A stretch of DNA of 64,000 bases from assembly GCF_000745425.1 (NCBI RefSeq), contig NZ_JQJH01000011.1:1-64000 (forward strand), read 5' to 3'. This document shows, one piece after another, positions 48,134-56,644 of the stretch. The stretch comes from Beijerinckia mobilis (GTDB taxonomy: Bacteria; Pseudomonadota; Alphaproteobacteria; Rhizobiales; Beijerinckiaceae). The position numbers were made by a program, and so were the translations under genes. The notes beneath the pieces were generated by a model. That model searched no databases and was not told the DNA's origin. It worked only from the letters and a program-made list of their open reading frames with translations. Position 1 is the stretch's first letter. Each line of letters opens with the position of its first letter.

Positions 48134-49729
48134 CTATGCAGGCACGCTTTGGTTCCAGCGCGCCACTTCCGCCAGTTCCGCCTCCGGACGATCGGTGACG
48201 ATCTTGCCCTTGCCGCCGAAAACCGTCCCCGACCCACCGTCGATGGAGAGCCAATCCCCTTCCCGGATCGTCAGACCGTTGAGGCTCGCGTGATGGTTCG
48301 TGGCATCGAGCGACAGGTTCTGGCAGCCGACAATACAGGGCTTGCCCATCTGCCGCGCCACCAGCGCCGCATGGGCCGTGCGCCCGCCAACCGCCGTCAC
48401 GATCCCCGCCGACGCCGCGAAGCCGGCCACATCCGCCGTGCTCGTCTCTGGCCGCACGAGGATCACCGGTTCGCCCGAATGGGAAAGACGGACGGCGCTT
48501 TCGGAATCGAAAGCCGCGCGGCCGACCGCGACTCCCGAGGACGCGCCAGTGCCCTGCCCCGCGGGATCGCCGACTCCGGCCAGCGTCTGACGCGACAAGC
48601 GGCTGTCGGCTGGATCGAAATCGACCTCCCGCAGCCGGCGCAGGGCTTCCTCCGGCTTGATGAGCCCTTCCTCGACCAGCGCGACGGCGATGCGCAGGGC
48701 AGCGGCGGGCGTCCGTTTGGCGGAGCGCGTCTGCAGGAACCAGAGCTTGCCGTCTTCAATCGTGAATTCAACGTCCTGCACATCGCAAAAGGCTTTTTCG
48801 AGCCGGACGAGCCCCTCGCGCAATTGGCCGGCGACAGCCGGAAGACTGCGGGCGAGCGCCGCTTCCGTAACCGGGGTGCGCCGGCCGGAAACCACATCCT
48901 CGCCCTGGGATTCAAACAGAACGTCGATCACCGGTTCCTTCGCGCCCATCGAGGGATCACGCGAGAAGGCGACACCGGCGCCAGAGATCAGGCTCGCATT
49001 GCCAAAAACCATCGTCTGGACCGTGACAGCCGTGCCGGCCAGCATGTCCAGTTTCTGCAGCTGACGATAGGTCTTGGCCTTGTCGCTGTTCCACGACCAG
49101 AACACCATGCGCGCCGCCGCCTCGACCTGACGCAGAGGCTCCTCCGGCAAAAGACCGCCCTTGTCCTCCACCGCCTCGTGATAGAGGCCAGCCAGACGTT
49201 CGAGCGCCTCGCTATCGAGATCGTCGAGTTCCCCCGCGCCTTCTTCCTTCAGGATCTGATCGAGGCGCTTGCGCAGCAGGAGGGGATCAATGCCGAGAAC
49301 GACATCCGAATAACTGTCGAGGAAACGGCAGCGGCAATCCCAGGCAAAACGCGGATGGCCTGTCTGGCGAATGAGCCCCATCACTGCCGCCGGCGTGCAG
49401 CCGACGTCGAGGACCGTTTCCAGCATGCCCGGCATCGAGCGCGCGGCGCCTGAACGCACCGAGACGAGAAGTGGATTGCGCCGGTCGCCGAAAACCCTGC
49501 CGGTTTCGGTTTCGAGATAATGAATGCCTTCACGCAAGCCTTCCGCAAGCGCCTGTTCGGCTGCCGGATCGCGCCGCAAAATCGCCGCGCAGAGTGAGAC
49601 AGGCAGGACGAAGGCCGGCGGCACCGGCAGGCCGAGCGCCGCCATGCGCTCCAGATTGGCCGCCTTCGCGCCAATCTCTTCGGCCGAGTGGGTCTCTTTG
49701 ATCCGGGACCCGATGCGCACGATCTGCAT
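48134..49729 (-). CDS. PPDK-like phosphotransferase lacking the C-terminal TIM barrel
   Basis: The 531-aa protein matches the N-terminal ATP-grasp and central phosphohistidine domains of pyruvate phosphate dikinase: SVRSGAARSMPGMLETVLDV, GTAVTVQTMVFGN, GAGVAFSRDPS and DVQDVEFTIEDGKLWFLQTR, then GGRTAHAALVARQMGKPCIV with the swivelling catalytic His. PPDK is about 870 aa; the PEP/pyruvate TIM barrel is absent and the protein ends just after the His domain. It can therefore bind ATP and phosphorylate its His, but the acceptor must be something other than pyruvate on the same chain. It lies downstream of a large PhoU-related gene on the same strand. Confidence 0.85.
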   Translation of the reverse strand: MQIVRIGSRIKETHSAEEIGAKAANLERMAALGLPVPPAFVLPVSLCAAILRRDPAAEQALAEGLREGIHYLETETGRVFGDRRNPLLVSVRSGAARSMPGMLETVLDVGCTPAAVMGLIRQTGHPRFAWDCRCRFLDSYSDVVLGIDPLLLRKRLDQILKEEGAGELDDLDSEALERLAGLYHEAVEDKGGLLPEEPLRQVEAAARMVFWSWNSDKAKTYRQLQKLDMLAGTAVTVQTMVFGNASLISGAGVAFSRDPSMGAKEPVIDVLFESQGEDVVSGRRTPVTEAALARSLPAVAGQLREGLVRLEKAFCDVQDVEFTIEDGKLWFLQTRSAKRTPAAALRIAVALVEEGLIKPEEALRRLREVDFDPADSRLSRQTLAGVGDPAGQGTGASSGVAVGRAAFDSESAVRLSHSGEPVILVRPETSTADVAGFAASAGIVTAVGGRTAHAALVARQMGKPCIVGCQNLSLDATNHHASLNGLTIREGDWLSIDGGSGTVFGGKGKIVTDRPEAELAEVARWNQSVPA

Positions 49730-49830
49730 GAATTATTTCCGTTCTTTCCTCTCGAGGTGGAGACGTCTGGTTCCAAATTCCTCGATCTGGCGAATACCGG
49801 GACGATTGATCGTCCTGATTTGAACGTACC

Positions 49831-49913
49831 GGAGCATTTTCAGAGAGCGTTACGCTTGAACAATGCTCGAACTTTTCAGGTGGAGCGTTTCAGATAGTCC
49901 CCAAACGCCCTAG
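49831..49913. repeat. dispersed GAGCATTTTC repeat copy
   Basis: The spacer holds GGAGCATTTTC, an AGAGCGTTACGCTTGA dyad, AATGCTCG and a terminal CGCCCTAG. The pieces resemble the palindromic family seen at 35489. It lies between two cotranscribed minus-strand genes. Confidence 0.35.
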
Positions 49914-51868
49914 CGCGACAAATCGGCCAGCACATGATCACGCAGCAACAGGCCCGCGCCGGACAGATGATCCGTCGCCCGTTCCAGTGCGCGCCCCAGC
50001 TCCAGGACGGCAAGCGAAGCGCGCAGATCATGACCATCACGCAGCACCAAAGCCGTCAGCCGGCGCTCGGCCACATCGGCCAGATGTTCGCTCTCGCCGA
50101 GCCGCATACAGGCTTCGAATGTGTCTTCGGAATCGACGCGATGGCCTTGCGGAACATCCATCGCGGCGGCGGTGCCGGCCGCCATGGCCTGCGCACTGGC
50201 GACGACAGCCGCGCCGAGTTCGCCGAGAGGAGCGAGAAAATCAGGAGAAAGATCATCCGGCAGCAGCGAAGCCACGAAGGCCGCCTGCTCGATTTCGTCA
50301 ATCGATTCCTCCACCCGATCGATGAGTCTCTCGATCGAGCGGTCAACGCCCAACCGGGCGATTTCACCACGCGCGGCGACAGCGATCCGGTCGGCCTTCA
50401 ATTCGATGTGCCTGGCTCTTTCCGCGAGATGGTCGCCATCCACCTTCCAACCCGCGCGCCGCGCCGCGATCAGATGGGCAATGCCATCGGCAATATCGCG
50501 CGCGAGGCCCGCCTGGCGAACGACGACACCCAAAAGGGCGCTGTCTATGCTGCGCATACGGCGCATGAGATCGGCTTCGATGCGATCACGCGCAAGGCGG
50601 ACGGTCGCGCCGGCCAGCAGGGTTTCCGCCGAAACGCGCAAGACATTTTCGAGAAATTCGAGCGCCGCTTCGCGCCCGAGCGCATGATCGAGACGTTCGC
50701 CGAAACCGATCCGTGACGGCGTCGCGTTGCGCACGGCAGAGGCGAGCAGATCACCGCCGCCAAGTTCCAGAAAAGCGCGATGCCCGAAACGGTGCCGCGC
50801 CGCCCAATCGAGAATCTGGCTGGCGTCGGATTTCGACACCCATGTGCGCAGCAGCTTACGCGCCTTGTTCCAATCGATCAGAAAAACGAGGCTCGCGCCG
50901 ATCGTTTCCAGAAAGGCACCGCGCCGCGCCGGATCCTTCTCGGCAAAGCGCCCCGTCGTCAGATAGAAGGCCGCCTCGTCGCCGATACCCTGGGCATCCT
51001 TGCGCTCAAGGCCGCTCCAGTTCATGGCAAAACCATCGAAAAGGTTCGAAAAGAACCGCGCGCGGTCGAGATGCACATCCGTATAGGTGATGCTGATTTC
51101 GGCCGGTTCGACGGTGATGACAACGACATGCGCCTCGGTCTCGCCGATATCATTCTGAATCACCAGCCGGCCTTCTCCGCGCATCGCATTGGTGCCAAGA
51201 CCCGGATGATCGAATTTGAGCTTGCGCGTCGCATCGACCCCTTTCATGAAGGCAGCGACGTCGATGCGATCCTCTGCCGTAAGGCCAAAGACATTGGCAC
51301 CGGCGAATGTTTCTTCCGCATGGGTCGCTGCAAGCTGGTTCAAGGCCTTGTGCAGATCCATGACGAGGCGATGCAGGCTGTCCTCGTGCCGCGCAGAAAG
51401 AGAGCCGAGTGCGGCTATGCGGGCGAGAGCGAGCGTATCCGCCGCTTCGACCTTGCCAGCCTGTTCGCCTTTGCCATTTTCACCCGCGCTATCGCGGAGC
51501 GCGGCAAGCCGCGCGAGCCCCGCCTCGCCAGCATCATGATCCCCGGCAGAGACGGAATGCGCCATAGTGGCGACATCGTTCCAGATGGCCTCGAGAAGCT
51601 GGTCGAGCCCGGGAGCCGTCAAGGTCGTCGGCGTCACGAGCCGCGCGTCACGCACCAAAGCTTCCATCGCCACCGCATCAATACCGGCAGCGCTGCAATC
51701 GGCGGCCAGGTCGAAAGGCGGAGCATCCGCCGCCTCGGACCTGCGGGCTGCGGCCTGCAGAACGGCAAGCCGCAGCTTGACCTGGTCATTGGCCCGTAAA
51801 CCCTGCCGGATCAGGGTCGGCAGCAGGATTTCGCTCTGTCCGAGCCGTTCGATGATTTCGGATTTCAT
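49910..51868 (-). CDS. large PhoU/DUF47-related protein, unknown function
   Basis: The 652-aa protein has an N-terminal helical region, a middle section with EDRIDVAAFMKGVDATRKLK and EAHVVVITVEPAEISITYTD, and a C-terminal 200 residues of long helices. These include SIERLIDRVEESIDEIEQAA and LGVVVRQAGLARDIADGIAH, resembling PhoU/DUF47 coiled helices. No transmembrane segments are seen. A GAGGG site precedes 51868; the frame could start at 51907. It is followed after 180 bp by the truncated PPDK-like gene, and the two are probably one unit. PhoU-like domains bind metal and relate to phosphate, so a phosphoryl-transfer pathway is possible but speculative. Confidence 0.7.
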   Translation of the reverse strand: MKSEIIERLGQSEILLPTLIRQGLRANDQVKLRLAVLQAAARRSEAADAPPFDLAADCSAAGIDAVAMEALVRDARLVTPTTLTAPGLDQLLEAIWNDVATMAHSVSAGDHDAGEAGLARLAALRDSAGENGKGEQAGKVEAADTLALARIAALGSLSARHEDSLHRLVMDLHKALNQLAATHAEETFAGANVFGLTAEDRIDVAAFMKGVDATRKLKFDHPGLGTNAMRGEGRLVIQNDIGETEAHVVVITVEPAEISITYTDVHLDRARFFSNLFDGFAMNWSGLERKDAQGIGDEAAFYLTTGRFAEKDPARRGAFLETIGASLVFLIDWNKARKLLRTWVSKSDASQILDWAARHRFGHRAFLELGGGDLLASAVRNATPSRIGFGERLDHALGREAALEFLENVLRVSAETLLAGATVRLARDRIEADLMRRMRSIDSALLGVVVRQAGLARDIADGIAHLIAARRAGWKVDGDHLAERARHIELKADRIAVAARGEIARLGVDRSIERLIDRVEESIDEIEQAAFVASLLPDDLSPDFLAPLGELGAAVVASAQAMAAGTAAAMDVPQGHRVDSEDTFEACMRLGESEHLADVAERRLTALVLRDGHDLRASLAVLELGRALERATDHLSGAGLLLRDHVLADLSR

Positions 51869-52117
51869 CCGCGAGCCCTCATGGACATGAATGGGACTGA
51901 AGCGCATGCGCTTCCGCCCTCGTCATCAAACCGGAAAGGGGCAGCCCTTTTCGGGAGAAGTCGGAGGATTATCAAATGCAATAAACGCGAGCGAGACGCG
52001 GCGGATCATGCGCGAATCGCCCGCGGACCCTGCGACCGGAACATGACAACCAAATGACATCAGGTTGCCGGTAAGCCCCCGCCGCAGGTGTCAAATCTCA
52101 ATGAATAATGGCCGTTG

Positions 52118-52162
52118 GAGCATTTTCGATCGCGCGTTTCGAAAACATCCGCAAGCGCTCTA
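52118..52162. repeat. dispersed GAGCATTTTCG repeat copy
   Basis: GGAGCATTTTCGATCGCGCG, TTTCGAAAACATCC and GCGCTCTA follow in order, forming nested dyads. It overlaps the end of the AcoR-like gene by three bases and may act as its terminator. Confidence 0.35.
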
Positions 52163-54124
52163 AGATCGGTCCGGGCGTCCTGGCACTGCCAGCCGGTACT
52201 GTTTGATGCGGCGGTAAAGAGTCGCCCGGCTCATGCCGAGATGGGCCGCCGCTTTCACAATATCGAAATGCTCCCGGACGAGTTGCCGCATGATAATCTC
52301 GCGTTCCGTCGCTTCCAGCGCATCAAGGCGGGGCGGCGCATTCTGCTGCTCCTGATGAGGCGGGGGCGGCAGATCGAAATCTGACCGTTCAAGACGGGAG
52401 GCCCCGCCTCCAGCGGCGGCAAGTTCCAGAACCTGCCGCAATTGCCGCCAGTTCCCCGGCCAGTCATAGGCCGCAAGTGCCGCCCGCGCCTCGTGCGAGA
52501 GTGAGCGTCCGGGCGCGATCTCATTACAGAGACGATCGATGATCGCTTCCTTGTCCTGCCTCTCCCGCAATCCCGGCAGATCGAAGGAGAAACCATTCAG
52601 GCGGTGATAAAGATCGGCGCGAAACCGCTGCGGATCGGCGAGCGCCGCGCGCGGCTGCAGCGTCGCGGAAATCACACGCACCGGCGAGGAAGAGCCGGCG
52701 CCATTCCAACGATCGAGCAGCGGCACGGCCATGCTCTGGAGAGCGAGCGGCAGTTCCGCAATCTCATCGAGGAAGAGCGTCCCGCAGGCGGCCTGTTCGA
52801 AAGCGGCCTCAAGCGCGTCACAAAGATCGGATGGCTGGCTCCCGCCGCCAGCCATCCGGCAATCGAAGCGGATGAACGGGTGATGGCTCGCCGCATTTTC
52901 AGCATGGATCGCACGCGCCCAGATTTCCTTGCCGCTCCCGGTTTCGCCATGAATCAGCAAGGGCATCTGCATCGCCGCCGCCGCGCGGATGCGCCTGACC
53001 GCGGCATGCAGGCTGGACTCCTCTCCCGCCAGAAAATCGAGTGGCAGGGAATTTACAGGCGCCGGCCGCGCCGCGGCACGTCGTCTGCCGCCTGCAACGA
53101 GCGGCGGCAAAAATGGCAGGGAAGCGCCAAGCACCAGAAATGTTCGGCCTCCGGCACGGACCAAGGGCGCCTCATCGGAAGCCCTATCGCGGGAAGCAAT
53201 ATTGCGCTGGAAGCCTCCGCGCTGGCCGCCGCCCGTCTCTCCCTGCAAAACTTCCACACCCTGGCGCAACGTCATTTCATCGAGCCCGAGCTGCAGCCGG
53301 GCGAGGCGGCTCGCGCCAACCAGACGCCGATCACCATCGAAAGCAAGCAGAGCCTTGCCGGCAATCGATTCCCCCAGGGACACGATCCAGCAATCCCGAT
53401 AGGCACGACGAAAGGCAGCAGCTTCAATCCATCCGGCCGCGAGAGTCGTGGTATTTTGCGCGAAAGTGACGATGCGCGTGTCGATTTCCGGATTGAAAGC
53501 CGAAATATCGAGGCTACCGATCATCTCGCCATCCGGGCCGAATAGAGGCGCGACGGTACATGTGAGCGAGGCATGGCGGGTCCTGAAATGTTCGCCGCGA
53601 TGCACGGTCACCGGCCTCTGCTCGGCAAGGCACAGGCCGACCCCATTCGTGCCCTCGAAATCCTCGCTCCAGACCGATCCCGTCCAGAGGCCCCATTTCT
53701 GGTAAGACCGCACATCCTCCTGCGTCCGCGCATTCAGCGTGATCCCTTCGCGATCGGTCAGCAGGACGACATAGCCAAGGCCACCGACCTGACCATAGAG
53801 TTCACTGAGAATGGGGTCGGACAAAGCCAGGAGATCGTCGAGCTTTTCCCGTGCACCGCGCAATTCACCGCGCGACAAGATCCTTGTGTCCGATTGGCGC
53901 TCGGGATCGAGCTTGTAATGTTCCAGGCAACGCCGCCAGGAAGCGACGATCGAGGAACCAACCGGCGATGGACCGATCGACGCCGCGCCACAGGAAACCG
54001 CAAAAATATGCTCCGCGTGCGACGCCGCGGAAACGGGCCGACCCTCCTCATCCGGTCCCAACCCCTGGCCCTCCCTGACTTGTTCCCCCGATCCCGTTCT
54101 TCTCTCCCGGAAGATTGCCCGCAC
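52160..54124 (-). CDS. AcoR-like GAF/AAA+/Fis regulator without the GAFTGA loop
   Basis: The 654-aa protein has an N-terminal GAF sensor of the AcoR type (SVWSEDFEGTNGVGLCLAEQ), an AAA+ domain with Walker A GETGSGKE and Walker B GTLFLDEIAELP, an arginine-finger region RFRADLYHRL, and a C-terminal Fis helix-turn-helix (IVKAAAHLGMSRATLYRRIK). Sigma54 activators carry ELFG-x-x-x-GAFTGA between the Walker boxes. Here only about 36 residues separate FIRFDCRMAGGG from GTLFLDEI and the loop is gone. It should therefore not remodel sigma54 holoenzyme and may act on another sigma factor or as a repressor. No acetoin or alcohol genes are adjacent. Confidence 0.9.
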   Translation of the reverse strand: MRAIFRERRTGSGEQVREGQGLGPDEEGRPVSAASHAEHIFAVSCGAASIGPSPVGSSIVASWRRCLEHYKLDPERQSDTRILSRGELRGAREKLDDLLALSDPILSELYGQVGGLGYVVLLTDREGITLNARTQEDVRSYQKWGLWTGSVWSEDFEGTNGVGLCLAEQRPVTVHRGEHFRTRHASLTCTVAPLFGPDGEMIGSLDISAFNPEIDTRIVTFAQNTTTLAAGWIEAAAFRRAYRDCWIVSLGESIAGKALLAFDGDRRLVGASRLARLQLGLDEMTLRQGVEVLQGETGGGQRGGFQRNIASRDRASDEAPLVRAGGRTFLVLGASLPFLPPLVAGGRRRAAARPAPVNSLPLDFLAGEESSLHAAVRRIRAAAAMQMPLLIHGETGSGKEIWARAIHAENAASHHPFIRFDCRMAGGGSQPSDLCDALEAAFEQAACGTLFLDEIAELPLALQSMAVPLLDRWNGAGSSSPVRVISATLQPRAALADPQRFRADLYHRLNGFSFDLPGLRERQDKEAIIDRLCNEIAPGRSLSHEARAALAAYDWPGNWRQLRQVLELAAAGGGASRLERSDFDLPPPPHQEQQNAPPRLDALEATEREIIMRQLVREHFDIVKAAAHLGMSRATLYRRIKQYRLAVPGRPDRS

Positions 54125-54830
54125 GGATGCAGGAAGGGGATCAAGGTCTATGCCCCATGGCGGCTAGCTTTTGACCGCACTTGCTTTGCTTATATGACAT
54201 CAGCCGGGCAAGTGGACATTGATTTTTTGCGCCCGCTTTTTAGCAGATCTATCGGTAAATTCTTCCTATCATTTCCTGATCCATCTTAGCGTAAAGACGA
54301 GCCCCCGCCCGGACCTTTCTTTTATTCTTTCCGGTCGATTGCCCTTCCAGTATCGAGAGCTGCGAAAAGCCGGCGTCGACAACGAGCGCAGACGCGCCCG
54401 ACGCATGCACAAAGCGGCGTAGATTCCCTTGAGAAACCAACCTTGTCGGCAAGATCCAGCAAGAAAAACGGTACGCGCTCATGGACCAAAACCGCGAGCT
54501 TCACAGTGCCGAAATGACGAGCAAAGTATGAATGGAATTTATTCACTGCGCTCTTGTTTTGGCATCAGAGCAACCATACCTTGAGAAAATCGCTCATGGC
54601 CTGCGCATTCATTCAGCAGTTCTGAAGCCGCGAGCGAGACCGGCCCGTCTTCCGGAGGGGACGGAGTCGGAGGCGGGATCGCTCCGGACGATGCTGGAGC
54701 CTGCTCTGGCGCCGGACGGTACGGAAGTCATCGCGGGCTGGCGTCACCGCGCCCGCCTGGCGCGGACGGATGGATAGCCGATCCTGTCTTTCGAAGCGGC
54801 GTTGAAGGCAATATCTACGAGGAATTTCCA
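54125..54830. other. gene-poor stretch before the cold-shock gene
   Basis: Short frames on both strands (for example 54249-54546 and 54532-54777) have no recognisable product. The last 60 bp form the cold-shock leader. No RNA gene was recognised. Confidence 0.4.
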
Positions 54831-55040
54831 ATGTCTACTGGAACGGTAAAATGGTTCAATGCCGAGAAGGGTTATGGATTCATCCAGCCTGACGAGGGGG
54901 GCAAAGATGTATTCGTCCATATCAGCGCCGTCGAGCAATCCGGCCTGCGGCACCTGATGGAAGGCCAGAAGGTCAATTATGATATCGTTCCCGACAAGCG
55001 GACGGGCAAATCCTCGGCGGGGAACCTGCGCGCTGCATAA
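54831..55040 (+). CDS. cold-shock domain protein (CspA family)
   Basis: The 69-aa OB-fold RNA chaperone carries RNP1 KGYGFIQPD and RNP2 VFVHISAV after [11 protein letters not shown]. It melts RNA secondary structure and may help translation in cold or stationary phase. A GAGGAAT site lies eight bases before the ATG. It stands alone, followed by a hairpin terminator. The copy belongs to the short alphaproteobacterial CspA group. Confidence 0.96.
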   Translation: MSTGTVKWFNAEKGYGFIQPDEGGKDVFVHISAVEQSGLRHLMEGQKVNYDIVPDKRTGKSSAGNLRAA

Positions 55041-55087
55041 AGCGGAAGCCGGAACAGACTTCCGAAAGATCGGCGACGTCGCACTCG

Positions 55088-55115
55088 GCCCTGGCTCATC
55101 GCCGGGGCTTTTTCG
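55088..55115 (+). terminator. intrinsic terminator after cold-shock gene
   Basis: GCCCTGGC, a TCATC loop, GCCGGGGC and CTTTTTC form a GC-rich hairpin with a T-run about 50 bp after the stop. Confidence 0.6.
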
Positions 55116-55251
55116 TAGATATCTTCCGATACATCAAGAAACATATACGGAACCATACACAATGTATCCGGCGAGCGAACGCTTTGTCACCCTGCGTATT
55201 GAGGCTCAAACGCAGCCGGAACAAGGGCGGGCATCGCTCCGGCAATATCCT

Positions 55252-55677
55252 TCATGTCGAAGATGAACTCTGTTCCTGAACATCCCGCTCGAAAACGAAA
55301 GCATGCGGAAGCAGATCATTCATTGAGAAACAGGCTCTCGAGCCTTCACGCCCCCCGACATGAACAAGGGTCCGCGGCGTCGAAAATTCATGCAACCTCT
55401 GACGGCACGCGCCGCAGGGAGTGGTAAGCCCGGGCCCGTCGCCCAGAATGTAAATTGAGCGTATTTCCCTTTCCCCCGCCGCGATCATCGCCCCGATGGC
55501 AGAGGTTTCCGCACAGCTCCCCACGGGATAAGCCGCATTTTCGACGTTGACACCGGTGAAAATTCTCCCCGAGACAGAGCACAAAGCAGTAGCCACCTTG
55601 AACTGCGAATAGGGCGCGTAAGCGTGATCGACGACGCCGAGAGCGGCGCGCCAGAGTTTCTCGGTCTCTTCATCCAT
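55252..55677 (-). CDS. cdd: cytidine deaminase
   Basis: The 141-aa enzyme hydrolyses cytidine and deoxycytidine to uridine forms in pyrimidine salvage. The zinc site is CAETSAIGAM (catalytic Glu) and PCGACRQRL, with the N-terminal YAPYSQFKVATAL and GVNVENAAYP boxes. Length fits the homotetrameric type. The start MDEETEKLWR at 55677 is preferred to 55704. The C-terminal tail ends in a Ser-rich stretch. Confidence 0.95.
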   Translation of the reverse strand: MDEETEKLWRAALGVVDHAYAPYSQFKVATALCSVSGRIFTGVNVENAAYPVGSCAETSAIGAMIAAGEREIRSIYILGDGPGLTTPCGACRQRLHEFSTPRTLVHVGGREGSRACFSMNDLLPHAFVFERDVQEQSSSST

Positions 55678-55850
55678 GCGGCTCTCTCCTGAATGACCTG
55701 TCAAGCTTGGCTAACCGGCCCCTGGGACCATGCCTGTAACCATCTGTAAAGCCGCCTTTTCATCAAAACTCCAGCGGATCGGCCCAATGCGCAGCCTGCT
55801 CAGGAAGTTTCCATAAGCCACTGCTAGGTGCTGAAGCGCGACAACGGCTT

Positions 55851-55876
55851 GGAACCCTCTACGCCTTTTGAAGGTT
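55851..55876 (+). promoter_or_regulatory. putative sigma-EcfG promoter of KGG gene 1
   Basis: GGAAC at 55851-55855 and GGTT at 55873-55876 are 17 bp apart, close to the alphaproteobacterial general-stress consensus GGAAC-N16/17-CGTT. The start codon is 28 bp further on. Confidence 0.5.
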
Positions 55877-55903
55877 AAGGCTCGAGTCAAAAGGGAGAGC
55901 CCA

Positions 55904-56116
55904 ATGTCTCAGGAGATGAAACCAGCTAAAGCAAACCGGGGGTTTGCGTCGATGGATCTCGACAAACAGAGGGAAATCGCGCGTAAGGGCGGACGCAGTG
56001 TCCCCAATGAAAAGCGTAGTTTTTCGCAGAACCATCAGCTCGCGTCCGAGGCCGGCCGCAAGGGCGGCCAATCCACTCACAGTCATCGCCGTGGCGATCA
56101 GAATCCGGGAGCTTGA
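55904..56116 (+). CDS. KGG-repeat stress protein
   Basis: The 70-aa hydrophilic protein contains two KGG repeats: REIARKGGRSVPNEKRSFSQ and ASEAGRKGGQS. KGG proteins (general stress family, GsiB/Con-10-like) accumulate under desiccation, heat or stationary phase. A GGAGAG site precedes the ATG at 55904, so an upstream start at 55868 is rejected. It is paralogous to the gene at 56348 and convergent with it. Confidence 0.9.
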   Translation: MSQEMKPAKANRGFASMDLDKQREIARKGGRSVPNEKRSFSQNHQLASEAGRKGGQSTHSHRRGDQNPGA

Positions 56117-56224
56117 ACGCAATCGTGAAAGCGATGTCACGGCATGTATCTGCCGCCGCTGCCAAACTCCCCTTCATCAGCGTCCCAAAGGCCTAATCCT
56201 CAAGATGCAAGTCCAAAAATGCAC

Positions 56225-56260
56225 AAAAAAGGTGGCGATTGCAAACCGCCACCTTTTTCA
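56225..56260. terminator. bidirectional terminator between KGG genes
   Basis: AAAAAAGGTGGCG and CGCCACCTTTTT form a perfect stem with A and T runs on both sides, between two convergent genes. Confidence 0.85.
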
Positions 56261-56347
56261 TTTCTAATCATCTGATTGCCGTCAGTTCGCCCGTGGTGCG
56301 CGGATCCCAATCGAACACGCACCACGCCGTGCCAGCATGATCAGCGA

Positions 56348-56644
56348 TCAGCCTTCGCCACCCGCGACCGCAGTCTTGCGCGCCCCACTATGCGAAGCGT
56401 GACCACCCTTGCGGCCAGCCTCGGACGCGAGCTGATGGTTCTGCGAAAAGCTGCGCTTGTTCGGATTCACACTCTGCCCGCCCTTACGGCCGGCTTCCGC
56501 AGCAAGAGCAGGATTTTGCGAGAAGCTGCGCTTCTCATGCGGAACGCTTTCTCCGCCTTTGCGTGCTATAGCGCGCTGCTTTTCAGCATCCATGGAGGCG
56601 AAACCACGGGTTGATTTCTTTGGAGATTCCAAGGTCGTAGTCAT
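56348..56644 (-). CDS. KGG-repeat stress protein (paralogue)
   Basis: The 98-aa protein has three KGG units (AIARKGGESVPHEKRSFSQN, AAEAGRKGGQSVNPNKRSFS, ASEAGRKGGHASHSG). It is 28 residues longer than the neighbouring paralogue, mainly by one extra repeat, which suggests repeat expansion after duplication. It is hydrophilic and likely disordered, with a protective role inferred from the family. A GAGGAAG site precedes the ATG. Confidence 0.9.
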   Translation of the reverse strand: MTTTLESPKKSTRGFASMDAEKQRAIARKGGESVPHEKRSFSQNPALAAEAGRKGGQSVNPNKRSFSQNHQLASEAGRKGGHASHSGARKTAVAGGEG

